Source: Xanthomonas boreopolis
GTDB lineage: Bacteria; Pseudomonadota; Gammaproteobacteria; Xanthomonadales; Xanthomonadaceae
Length of the DNA stretch: 64,000 bases
NCBI GenBank assembly: GCA_014654535.1
Contig: BNBA01000002.1
Location: 1-64,000, forward strand
Reading direction: 5' to 3'
The notes under the pieces are model-generated. The model had not been told where the DNA came from. It did not search any database and worked only from the letters and a program-made list of their open reading frames with translations. Positions 17,505-24,744 of the stretch are shown here, piece after piece (within the stretch, counting starts at the first letter, position 1; each line of letters opens with the position of its first letter). Both the position numbers and the translations under genes were made by a program.

Positions 17505-20129
17505 TCAGAACTTGAAGTTCAGCTGGGCCTGATAACCCCGGCCATTCTTGTACATGCCGATCGGCGCGTACTTGACCTCGTTGTACCAGTAGTAGGTCGA
17601 GTCGAGCAGGTTGGTCGCGCTCAGGCTCAGGCTGACCCAGTCGTTGAACTCGTACGACGCGGTCAGGTCGAGCTGCTTGTAGGAATCGGTGAAGATGTTC
17701 GATTCCAGGCGGCCGATCTGGGTGAAGTACTTCGAACGGTAGCTGTAGTTGACGCGCACCATCCACGGGCCGTGCTCCCAGTACGGGATCACGTTGTAGG
17801 TGTTCCTGGACAGGTACGGCAGGTTCAGGCCGTCGTCCGAGCTGGATTCGGCGTAGGTGTAGTTCGCCGCCAGGCCGAAGCCCAGGCCGAACGCCTGCTG
17901 GTAGTTCAGCGAAGCGCCGGTGACCTTGGCGCCGGAGGCGTTCTCGGGGCGGGTCACCGTGTACTGCCCGTTGACGATGCCGTTGGTCGGGTCGCTCAGC
18001 GTCTCGGTCGTGGTGGTGGTCACGATGTACGAGCTGATGTCGCGGTAGAACACCTCGGCCGACAGCATGCTGGACGGCGCGAAGTACCACTCGGCGGCCA
18101 GGTCGTAGTTGGTGGATTCGTACGGCTTCAGGTCCGGATTGCCGCCGCTCGCGGTCAGGTCGCCGCTGGTGCTGTTCAAGTTGAACGAGCCGGCCAGGTC
18201 GCCGTAGCGCGGACGCGCGATCACGCGTGCAGCCGAGAAGCGGACCACCTTGTCGTCGTCCAGGTCATAGGCGATGTTGAAGCTCGGCAACGGCTTCTCG
18301 TACTTCTTGGACACTTCCACCGGCGAGTAGGTCGTGCCGCCGTCGTTGGTCTGCCAATAGGACGACTTGTCCTTGGTGCTCACGTAGCGGACGCCGAAGT
18401 TGCCGCGCCACTTGCCGGACTCGAAGTTCAACTGCGCGTACAGGTTGTTGGTGATCTCCTTGACGTCGAACTCCTGGCCGTACTTCTCCTCGAACTCGCC
18501 CTGCGGCAGCGACCTGAGGTAGGACAGGATCGAGTTGAGGTTGGCGGTCGGCCAGTTGACCAGGTCGCCGCTGGCGCCCAGGCCGTCGTACAGGCCGCCC
18601 GGCGTGGTGCCCGGGCTGAACGAGGTCAGCAGGATGTCCTGGTCGGCAAACAGCGCGTTGCCGCGCGACTTCTGGCCGTTCTCGTGGTTGATGTACTTGT
18701 AGCCCACCTGCAGCTTGTTGAGCGGACCCCAGTCGAGATCGCGCGCCGCATCGAACTGGAAGTACTTCTCCTGGTCCTTGGTGGTGGTGTACTCGATGCC
18801 GCCGGCCTGCTGGCCGCTGGCCAGGCCCCAGTTCGACGCGCTGTTGTCGTCGTAGTCGACCGAGGTGTGGCTGCCGTCGTAGGCGAAGTCGTAGCCGCCG
18901 TTCTGCAGCAGGAACTTCATCAGGTACTCGGGGTCCTTGCCGCCGGTGGCCTTGGTCGCGCCGACCTGCGAGGTGAATACCCACTTGTCGCCGTACCAGT
19001 CGTGGCGCAGGTTGAGGCTCTTGGTGGTCACCTCGCTCATGCGGTAATTGGCGTCGAGCTGGGCGTAGGGCTGGCCGGCCGATCCATCGGCCACGGTGGC
19101 AGAGGTGATGTAGCCGTTCTCTACGTTGGCGGTGGTGACCTTCGAGAGATCGCTGTTGCAGGCGGGGCAGACGTAGCGCGATTCGCTGAAGTTGTTGTAC
19201 TTGCCCTTGATGTAGATGCCGGTGAGGTTGAACTCGTTCTGCTCGTTCGGCTTCCACTGCAGCGCGCCCTGCAGGCCGTTGCGCTCGCGGGTCTGCTGGA
19301 AGTAGGCGCTGTTGATGCCGGCCGGCACCTTGGCCGTGGCCACGTCGCCGCCGTCGCCGGTGATGGTGGCGCCGGAGGGGATGTTGGCGCCGGTGGTGTA
19401 GCCGAAGAACTCGATGCCCGCGCGCGCGATGTCCTGCTTGTCGTGGGTCGCGGAGATCAAGGCGCCGAAGGTCTCGTCGTCGTTCTTCCAGCTCCACAGC
19501 GCCGAGCCGCGCGGGTTGCCTTCCTCGGAGCGGTCGTTGTAGTTGTAGCCGATCGAGCCGCGGATGGTGTTCTTGGGCAGGTCGAGCGGCTTGCGGGTGT
19601 GCACGATCACGGTGCCGCCGATCGAGCCTTCGTCGATGCGCGCTTCCGGCGTCTTGTACACCTCCATCAGGCCGATGATCTCCGGCGAGAGCAGGGTGTA
19701 GTTGAAGGTGCGGCCGCTGGTATCGGTCGGGTTGCCGCCCCAGTCGCCGGAGGCGATGGTCTGGCCATTGAGCAGCACGCGGTTCAACGCGGGGTCGGTG
19801 CCGTTGATGCTGACCTTCTCGCCCTCGCCGAACTGGCGGTCCACGCTGATGCCGGGCAGGTGCGACAGCGACTCGGCCGCGTTCGTGTCGGGGAACTTGC
19901 CGATGTCCTCGGCGCTGATCGCGTCGACGATGGAGTTGGCGGCGCGCTTGACCGACTGGCTCTTCTCCAGCGACGCGCGGTATCCGGTGACGGTGACGGT
20001 ATCCAGCTCCTGGACTTGCGCGGAAGCGCTTCCTTGCGTCTGTGCCGCTGCCTGGTGCGCCCAGATGCACAGCACCGCGGCCATGCTGGCGGAGAGGGTG
20101 CTGATCCTGTTGGTGGTGTGGCGGGTCAT
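17505..20129 (-). CDS. TonB-dependent outer-membrane receptor for glycans
   Basis: Outer-membrane active transporter of the Xanthomonas/Caulobacter TonB receptor subfamily, probably importing N-glycan-derived oligosaccharides. The 874-residue product has a signal peptide ending HQAAAQ, a TonB-box-like ELDTVTVTG, the plug with DAISAEDIGKFPDTN, GEGEKVSINGTDPALNRVLLNG and GSIGGTVIVHTRKPLDL, then a beta-barrel ending in LNFKF. A YVCPACNSD segment (around 19150-19170) puts a CxxC pair in a predicted extracellular loop, absent from its close paralogue at 36882. Start at 20129, since upstream in-frame sequence lacks a signal. It is followed by a clear terminator and preceded by a LacI-like operator at 20223. 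Confidence 0.9.
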   Translation of the reverse strand: MTRHTTNRISTLSASMAAVLCIWAHQAAAQTQGSASAQVQELDTVTVTGYRASLEKSQSVKRAANSIVDAISAEDIGKFPDTNAAESLSHLPGISVDRQFGEGEKVSINGTDPALNRVLLNGQTIASGDWGGNPTDTSGRTFNYTLLSPEIIGLMEVYKTPEARIDEGSIGGTVIVHTRKPLDLPKNTIRGSIGYNYNDRSEEGNPRGSALWSWKNDDETFGALISATHDKQDIARAGIEFFGYTTGANIPSGATITGDGGDVATAKVPAGINSAYFQQTRERNGLQGALQWKPNEQNEFNLTGIYIKGKYNNFSESRYVCPACNSDLSKVTTANVENGYITSATVADGSAGQPYAQLDANYRMSEVTTKSLNLRHDWYGDKWVFTSQVGATKATGGKDPEYLMKFLLQNGGYDFAYDGSHTSVDYDDNSASNWGLASGQQAGGIEYTTTKDQEKYFQFDAARDLDWGPLNKLQVGYKYINHENGQKSRGNALFADQDILLTSFSPGTTPGGLYDGLGASGDLVNWPTANLNSILSYLRSLPQGEFEEKYGQEFDVKEITNNLYAQLNFESGKWRGNFGVRYVSTKDKSSYWQTNDGGTTYSPVEVSKKYEKPLPSFNIAYDLDDDKVVRFSAARVIARPRYGDLAGSFNLNSTSGDLTASGGNPDLKPYESTNYDLAAEWYFAPSSMLSAEVFYRDISSYIVTTTTTETLSDPTNGIVNGQYTVTRPENASGAKVTGASLNYQQAFGLGFGLAANYTYAESSSDDGLNLPYLSRNTYNVIPYWEHGPWMVRVNYSYRSKYFTQIGRLESNIFTDSYKQLDLTASYEFNDWVSLSLSATNLLDSTYYWYNEVKYAPIGMYKNGRGYQAQLNFKF

Positions 20130-20222
20130 GTGACGTCTCGATGGAATGGCAGGTGACGTGGGTGGCAATCGCGTACTGCCTGGAAGGGAAAGGCCGCCCC
20201 CGGGAGGGGCGGACTCGGGCGG

Positions 20223-20238
20223 TTTAAAACGATCTAAA
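20223..20238. promoter_or_regulatory. LacI-family operator-like palindrome
   Basis: TTTAAAACGATCTAAA, a 16-bp imperfect palindrome with TTTA/TAAA arms and the central CG of LacI-family sites. It sits in an AT-rich patch 94-109 bp upstream of the receptor start. The regulator is unknown; NagR or another LacI protein is possible. Confidence 0.45.
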
Positions 20239-20317
20239 AATTGCGGGACATGCAGGGACGGTAGGAACGGGCTTTTTGCGGTGGAGCGGGTGGCGCGGGT
20301 TGGAGCGGAAGAACGAC

Positions 20318-20344
20318 GTCCGCCGGCCCCCCGGGCCGGCGGAC
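20318..20344 (-). terminator. 12-bp hairpin after the upstream receptor gene
   Basis: A perfect stem GTCCGCCGGCCC / GGGCCGGCGGAC with a 3-nt loop lies 13 nt downstream of the receptor stop at 20357. There is no T-run, so termination efficiency is uncertain. Confidence 0.55.
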
Positions 20345-20356
20345 GGGTGGAACGCC

Positions 20357-22990
20357 TCAGAACTTGAAGTGCAGGGTGGCCATGTAGCGGCGGCCGGTCT
20401 TGTACTTGCCCGCCAGGTGCTGCTCGTCGCCCAGGTACTGGAAGTACTCCTCGTCCAGCAGGTTTTGCGCGTCGATCTGCAGCGACCAGTTGTCGTTGAA
20501 CTTGTAGCCGATGCTGGCGCCCAGCTCGGCGTAGTCGTCCACGCTGGCGGGCGCGGCGCCGGCCACGTAGCCGCCGGCGAGGTAGCTGTCGCGCCAGTTG
20601 TAGGTGATCCGGGCGTTGATCGGGCCCTTCTCGTAGTACGGGCTGAACGCGATGCTGTTGCGCGACTGGTATGGCAGCGGGTCGCCGGTGTTGTTCTCGC
20701 CGTTGGCGTAGGTGTAGTTGGCGGTCAGGCCGAAGCCGCTGTCGCCGAACGGCTGCTGGAAGGCGATGTTGAAGCCCTTGACCTTGCCGCTGCCGGCGTT
20801 GCGCGGGCGCTGGATGCTGTAGTCGCAGTAGCCGTCGGCGCTGCAGCCGTTGCTGCCGACCATCTGCGCCCAGGTCTGCGGCGACGTGTCGCGGATGGAG
20901 TTGTACCAACGCTCGATCGTGGCGGAGGAGTCGATGTAGTTGTCGATCTTCTTGTAGAACACCGACCACGCCACCACCGCGCTGGTGTCGAAGTAGTACT
21001 CGGCCGACAGGTTGAAGTTCCACGACTCGTAGGGCGAGAGCTCGGCGTTGCCGCCGCTGCCGGTCAGAGTGGTGTCGTTGAGGAAGGTGTTGTTGACCAT
21101 CTGGTTGTACGGCGCCCAGGCGATCACCTTGGCCGCCGCGAAGCGGAACACCCAGTCGTTGCCGGTATCCAGCACCAAGTTCAGCGACGGCAGGAAGAAG
21201 TCCTCCTTCTTGCTGCGGGTCTGCCACTTGCTGTCGAGGTCGTCCAGGGTGGGCTGGCCGCTGTAGACGAAGCCGCTGCCCTCGGTCTTGGAATCCACGT
21301 AGCGCACGCCGATGTTGCCGCGCAGTGCGCCGGTGGAGAAGTTCAGCTGCGCATAGGCCGCGTTGTTGGTCTGCTCCAGCGCCCAGGTATTGTTGAGGTA
21401 GCTGGCCGGATCGGGATTGCCGTAGTCCATCGGACTGTTGCGGATCCAGTCCAGCACGTTGCCCCGTCCGACCTGGATGTGGCGGCCCTGGTCCGGATAG
21501 AAGCCCTGGATGTCGGTCAGGCCGACCGTGCCTACGTCGGCCAGCGTGCCTGGGGTGACGCCGCCGTAGACGTTGAGCGCGAAGTTCTCCTTGTGCTTGC
21601 CCTGGCGCACGCCGAACAGCAGTTGGTTGAACACGCTGTCGAACTGGACGTTGAAGTCCAGTTGGCCATAGGTGTCCTTGCTCTCGGTGGAGAAGATGCC
21701 GTTGTTGCCGAACCAGCCGCCCGCCGAACCCCAGTTGGCCGGATCGCGCGCCGCGGCCGGATCGTCGAAGCGTATGCCGCGATCCATGTCCCAGCTGAAG
21801 CCGCCGTTGTAGAACGGCTCGATGAAGTACTGCGCCAGGTTCTTGTTGTCCGACTTGCTCTGCCCGACCTGGCCGCTCATGCCCCAGCCTTCGCCGCGGA
21901 ACGAGCCGCGCAGGTCGATGCCCTTGGTCGTCACCTCGGACTTGCGCACGTTGTTGTCGTAGATCACCGTGCCGCCGGCGGGATTGGCGTTGGCGTCCGA
22001 ATGACCGCTGGTGACGACGCCGTTGCGGACGCCGCCCAGTTGGTCGACCGCCGCCACGGTATCCGCGGTCCAGGTCAGGAAGCTGTACAGCGACTGGTTG
22101 TAGTTGTCGAAGTTCTCCTTGATGTACAGCCCCTGCAGGTTGAACTCCAGCGCGTCGGTCGGCTTGAACTGCAGGTTGACCACGGCGCTGTCGCGCTCGC
22201 GGTCCTGCTGGAACCAGGCGGCGTTGATCGAGTTGGGCACGTCCGCGTCGGCCGGCACGCCGCCGGCGGCGTTGGCGAACTGCGAGGCCTTGGCGTAGCC
22301 GAACACCTCGATGCCCTGGCGGTCCACGCGTTCCTCGTAGTGCTGCGCCGAGACGGTCACGCCGAAGGTCTCGGCCGGGTTCTTCCAGCTGTACAGCAGC
22401 GCGGCGTTGGGCTTGCCCTTGCTGGCCTGGTCGCTGTAGCTGTAGCCGACCGAGGCGGCCACCTCGTTGGCCTTCAGGTCCAGCGGCTGGCGCGAGTGCA
22501 TCAGCACCGTGCCGCCCAGGCTGCCCTCGGTCAGGCGCGCCTCGGAGGACTTGACGATCTCGGCGCGGCCGAGGATCTGCGGCGCCAGCAGCGTGTAGTC
22601 GAAGCCGCGGTTGGGCTGCTCGCCGTACAGCCAGATCGCCTGCGCGACCGGGTGCCCGTCCAGGAACGACAGGTTCAGGCTCGGGTCGGTGCCGTCGATG
22701 CTGACGCGCTCGCCCTGGCCGAAGCGGCGGTCCAGGGTGACGCCGGGGATCTGCGAGAACGCCTCGGCGACGTTGGTGCTCGGGAACTTGCCGATGTCCT
22801 CGGCGGTGATCGCCTCGGAAATGGTGACGTTGTTGCGCTTGGTATCCAGCGACTTCTCGAGGCTGGCGCGGATGCCGGTGACCTGGATGGTGTCCAGCTC
22901 GGTCGGCTGCGGCGATGTTTCCTGCGCGTGCGCGGCGAAGGCCAGGCAGGTCAGGATGGAAACGGATAGGGCGGACTTGCGGTGCGACAT
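20357..22990 (-). CDS. TonB-dependent outer-membrane receptor
   Basis: Second receptor of the cluster, 877 residues. Signal peptide ends AAHAQ, followed by the TonB-box-like ELDTIQVTG, the plug motifs AEDIGKFPSTN, GQGERVSIDGTDPSLNLSFLDG and GSLGGTVLMHSRQPLDL, and a barrel ending ATLHFKF. ATG 22990 (MSHRK) is chosen over 23008 because AGGAGA lies 6 nt upstream. The plug lacks the LNGQT of the other receptors and has FLDGHPV instead, so it belongs to a different subgroup and may take a different glycan. It lies 64 nt downstream of nagK and probably shares its transcript. Confidence 0.9.
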   Translation of the reverse strand: MSHRKSALSVSILTCLAFAAHAQETSPQPTELDTIQVTGIRASLEKSLDTKRNNVTISEAITAEDIGKFPSTNVAEAFSQIPGVTLDRRFGQGERVSIDGTDPSLNLSFLDGHPVAQAIWLYGEQPNRGFDYTLLAPQILGRAEIVKSSEARLTEGSLGGTVLMHSRQPLDLKANEVAASVGYSYSDQASKGKPNAALLYSWKNPAETFGVTVSAQHYEERVDRQGIEVFGYAKASQFANAAGGVPADADVPNSINAAWFQQDRERDSAVVNLQFKPTDALEFNLQGLYIKENFDNYNQSLYSFLTWTADTVAAVDQLGGVRNGVVTSGHSDANANPAGGTVIYDNNVRKSEVTTKGIDLRGSFRGEGWGMSGQVGQSKSDNKNLAQYFIEPFYNGGFSWDMDRGIRFDDPAAARDPANWGSAGGWFGNNGIFSTESKDTYGQLDFNVQFDSVFNQLLFGVRQGKHKENFALNVYGGVTPGTLADVGTVGLTDIQGFYPDQGRHIQVGRGNVLDWIRNSPMDYGNPDPASYLNNTWALEQTNNAAYAQLNFSTGALRGNIGVRYVDSKTEGSGFVYSGQPTLDDLDSKWQTRSKKEDFFLPSLNLVLDTGNDWVFRFAAAKVIAWAPYNQMVNNTFLNDTTLTGSGGNAELSPYESWNFNLSAEYYFDTSAVVAWSVFYKKIDNYIDSSATIERWYNSIRDTSPQTWAQMVGSNGCSADGYCDYSIQRPRNAGSGKVKGFNIAFQQPFGDSGFGLTANYTYANGENNTGDPLPYQSRNSIAFSPYYEKGPINARITYNWRDSYLAGGYVAGAAPASVDDYAELGASIGYKFNDNWSLQIDAQNLLDEEYFQYLGDEQHLAGKYKTGRRYMATLHFKF

Positions 22991-23054
22991 GATGTCTCTC
23001 CTCATCACATGGTTTTGCTGTCCGACGTCGACGACGACGCGTGGGGACCCGCCT

Positions 23055-24113
23055 TCAGAGTGCGGGGCGACCGGGTGCGCCGGGGGTGTGGTTCAGGTCC
23101 AGGTACCAATTGGCCGCGCCGATCACGCCCAATTGCCCGTGCTCGACCAGCTTCACGGGAATGCGTTGGAGCGCCTCGCGCATCGGTCCCTTGTTGAGGA
23201 AACGCGCGACGAAGCTGCTGTCGATCAGGAACTGGCGGATGTGGGGGAGAATGCCGCCCGCCAGGTAGATGCCTCCCTGCGCTCCGTAGAGCAGGGCCAT
23301 GTCGCCCACGATGCTGCCGAGCAGGCCGCAGAACACCTCCAGGCCCTCCACGGCCAGCGCGTCCTCGCCGGCCAGCGCCGCGGCGGTGATCGCGTTGGGA
23401 CTGTCCAGGCGCGGCGTGGCGCCGCGCACCGCGCACAGCGCGTTGTAGAGGTTGAGCAGGCCGGGCCCGGACAGCGCGTGCTCGACCGGCACGTGGCTGC
23501 GCGTCTTGAGCATCTCGCGCAGCAGTTGCGCTTCCAGTTCGGTCGTGGCCGCCAGGGCGGCGTGGCCGGCTTCGGTCGCCAGCACGACCGGGCGGCCGCC
23601 GTTGGGAATCCAGACCGCCGCGCCCAGGCCGGTGCCCGGGCCGAGCACCAGCACCGGCGCGCGCGGTACCCGTTCCGGCCCGGTGAGCTGGGCGACGGCG
23701 TTGGCGTCCATGTAGGCCGCGGCATGGGCGACGGCCTCGAAGTCGTTGACCAGGTGCACCGCGGCCAGCCCGAGCTCGTCGCGGATCGCGCGCGGCGATA
23801 CCGGCCAGGGCAGGTTGGCGGTGATCACGGTGCCGTCCTCGAGCGGGAAACCGGCGCTGGCGATCGCCACCTCGGCCACCGCCGGGCGGCCGCGCAGGAA
23901 GTCGCCCAGGATCGCGGCCAGGCTGGGATAGTCGGCGCAGCGGTACTTGCGGTAGTCCAGGATCTGGATCGGGTGCTCGGCATCGTGGCAGGCCTGCACC
24001 CGCCCCACGCGCACGTGGGTACCGCCGACGTCCGCGGCCAGAAAGCAAACGCGCTCCGCCGTCGTCGGCGCCTGTTCCTGCTCGCGTTCTGGGACCGCTT
24101 CGTACGTCCTCAT
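23055..24113 (-). CDS. nagK: Glucokinase-family GlcNAc kinase (NagK-II type)
   Basis: Cytoplasmic sugar kinase of the bacterial glucokinase fold (PF02685 type), 352 residues. ATP and sugar motifs are ADVGGTHVRVG (phosphate-1), VNDFEAVAHA with the catalytic Asp, GPGTGLGAA (phosphate-2), EAGHAAL and LAGGILP (adenosine). In X. campestris such kinases (NagK-IIA/B) phosphorylate GlcNAc, which fits the position between the receptors and the nag regulon; glucose kinase activity cannot be excluded from sequence alone. Start ATG 24113 adds about 20 residues before the kinase fold; a later start is possible. Transcription probably begins in the regulatory island upstream, where a NagR-type palindrome sits 72-85 bp before the start. 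Confidence 0.85.
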   Translation of the reverse strand: MRTYEAVPEREQEQAPTTAERVCFLAADVGGTHVRVGRVQACHDAEHPIQILDYRKYRCADYPSLAAILGDFLRGRPAVAEVAIASAGFPLEDGTVITANLPWPVSPRAIRDELGLAAVHLVNDFEAVAHAAAYMDANAVAQLTGPERVPRAPVLVLGPGTGLGAAVWIPNGGRPVVLATEAGHAALAATTELEAQLLREMLKTRSHVPVEHALSGPGLLNLYNALCAVRGATPRLDSPNAITAAALAGEDALAVEGLEVFCGLLGSIVGDMALLYGAQGGIYLAGGILPHIRQFLIDSSFVARFLNKGPMREALQRIPVKLVEHGQLGVIGAANWYLDLNHTPGAPGRPAL

Positions 24114-24184
24114 GAGGCTCCCGGCCGTTGTGCGCTGTGGATTGCCGGGGCATGCCCGAGCTTTGCCGGATTCTTAGAATGTCG

Positions 24185-24198
24185 TGACAACGATGTCA
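24185..24198. promoter_or_regulatory. NagR (LacI-family) operator
   Basis: TGACAACGATGTCA: arms TGACA/TGTCA around a central CG, very close to the known NagR consensus with TGACA-RCGY-TGTCA. It lies in the divergent region between nagK and the receptor gene at 24745; the LacI regulator nagR is encoded at 33221. Confidence 0.75.
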
Positions 24199-24311
24199 AC
24201 AGTTGGTAATGAAATTCGTATGGAAGTCCTGCTACCCACTTATAAAGAGTGGGACGCTGCAAAAGCCGCTTTTTTTTCAGGCGATTGCGGCGATGCAGCA
24301 CGTTTTTGCGC

Positions 24312-24520
24312 ATTGGTCCTATGCGCGGAATTGGTCCATAAGACGTTGGCTGACAACGATGCGCAGGATCGCGCGACGAAATCGCTCCGTTTCGCGCGCA
24401 AGGCATTGAAACAAAGAGGATTTATCGAGGACGCGCGCAGTTGTCCTGGACAAGGTACGGAAGAGCGTTGACATGACGTTTTTAATACCATGACAATCGA
24501 TTCGCCCTCGATTGGTACGC
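24312..24520. promoter_or_regulatory. Cluster of ATTGGT half-sites for a GntR regulator (NagQ)
   Basis: ATTGGTCC occurs at 24312-24319 and 24330-24337 (18-bp spacing), ATTGGTAC at 24513-24520 and ATGGTATT inverted at 24486-24493. ATTGGT words also lie directly before the GntR gene at 31089. DasR/YvoA-type GntR regulators of amino-sugar genes bind (A)TTGGTCTAGACCAA-like sites, so NagQ binding is a reasonable inference. Confidence 0.5.
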
Positions 24521-24744
24521 GTCCGTCGGGGTGATGGACCAGGGGAGCCGTTCCGGCAGGCAATGCGCCGGCGGCTGGGGGAAATGTCGGTCGGGTGCGC
24601 ATGCAGGGCGGGTTTGCCGCCATGCCGATGGCGTGCCGTGCCTGCGGGAATGGTCCGGTCGTCGCGGACCGCCACGCCTGGCCGATCGGGTCCATCGATC
24701 GCTGTCGTCCCGTCGTCGTCCAGCCATCATTCCAGGATAGCCCT

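Larger units (their letters stand above)
24114..24744. other. AT-richer divergent regulatory island
   Basis: No credible gene lies between nagK (minus) and the receptor at 24745 (plus). The stretch holds one full NagR-like palindrome, a degenerate second copy (TGACAACGATG at 24351-24361), ATTGGT-type half-sites at 24312, 24330 and 24513, an inverted ATGGTATT at 24486-24493, and a TTGACA -35-like hexamer at 24468-24473. It would control both arms of the glycan system. Confidence 0.6.

Noticed and set aside
17505..22990. Siderophore uptake by the clustered TonB receptors
   Set aside because: No siderophore genes or ferric operators; gene context is glycosidases and GlcNAc catabolism.
24184..24471. 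95-residue open frame in the regulatory island
   Set aside because: Starts inside the NagR palindrome, has no ribosome-binding site, and its third codon positions are AT-rich unlike every gene nearby; the conserved-looking words in it are operator half-sites.
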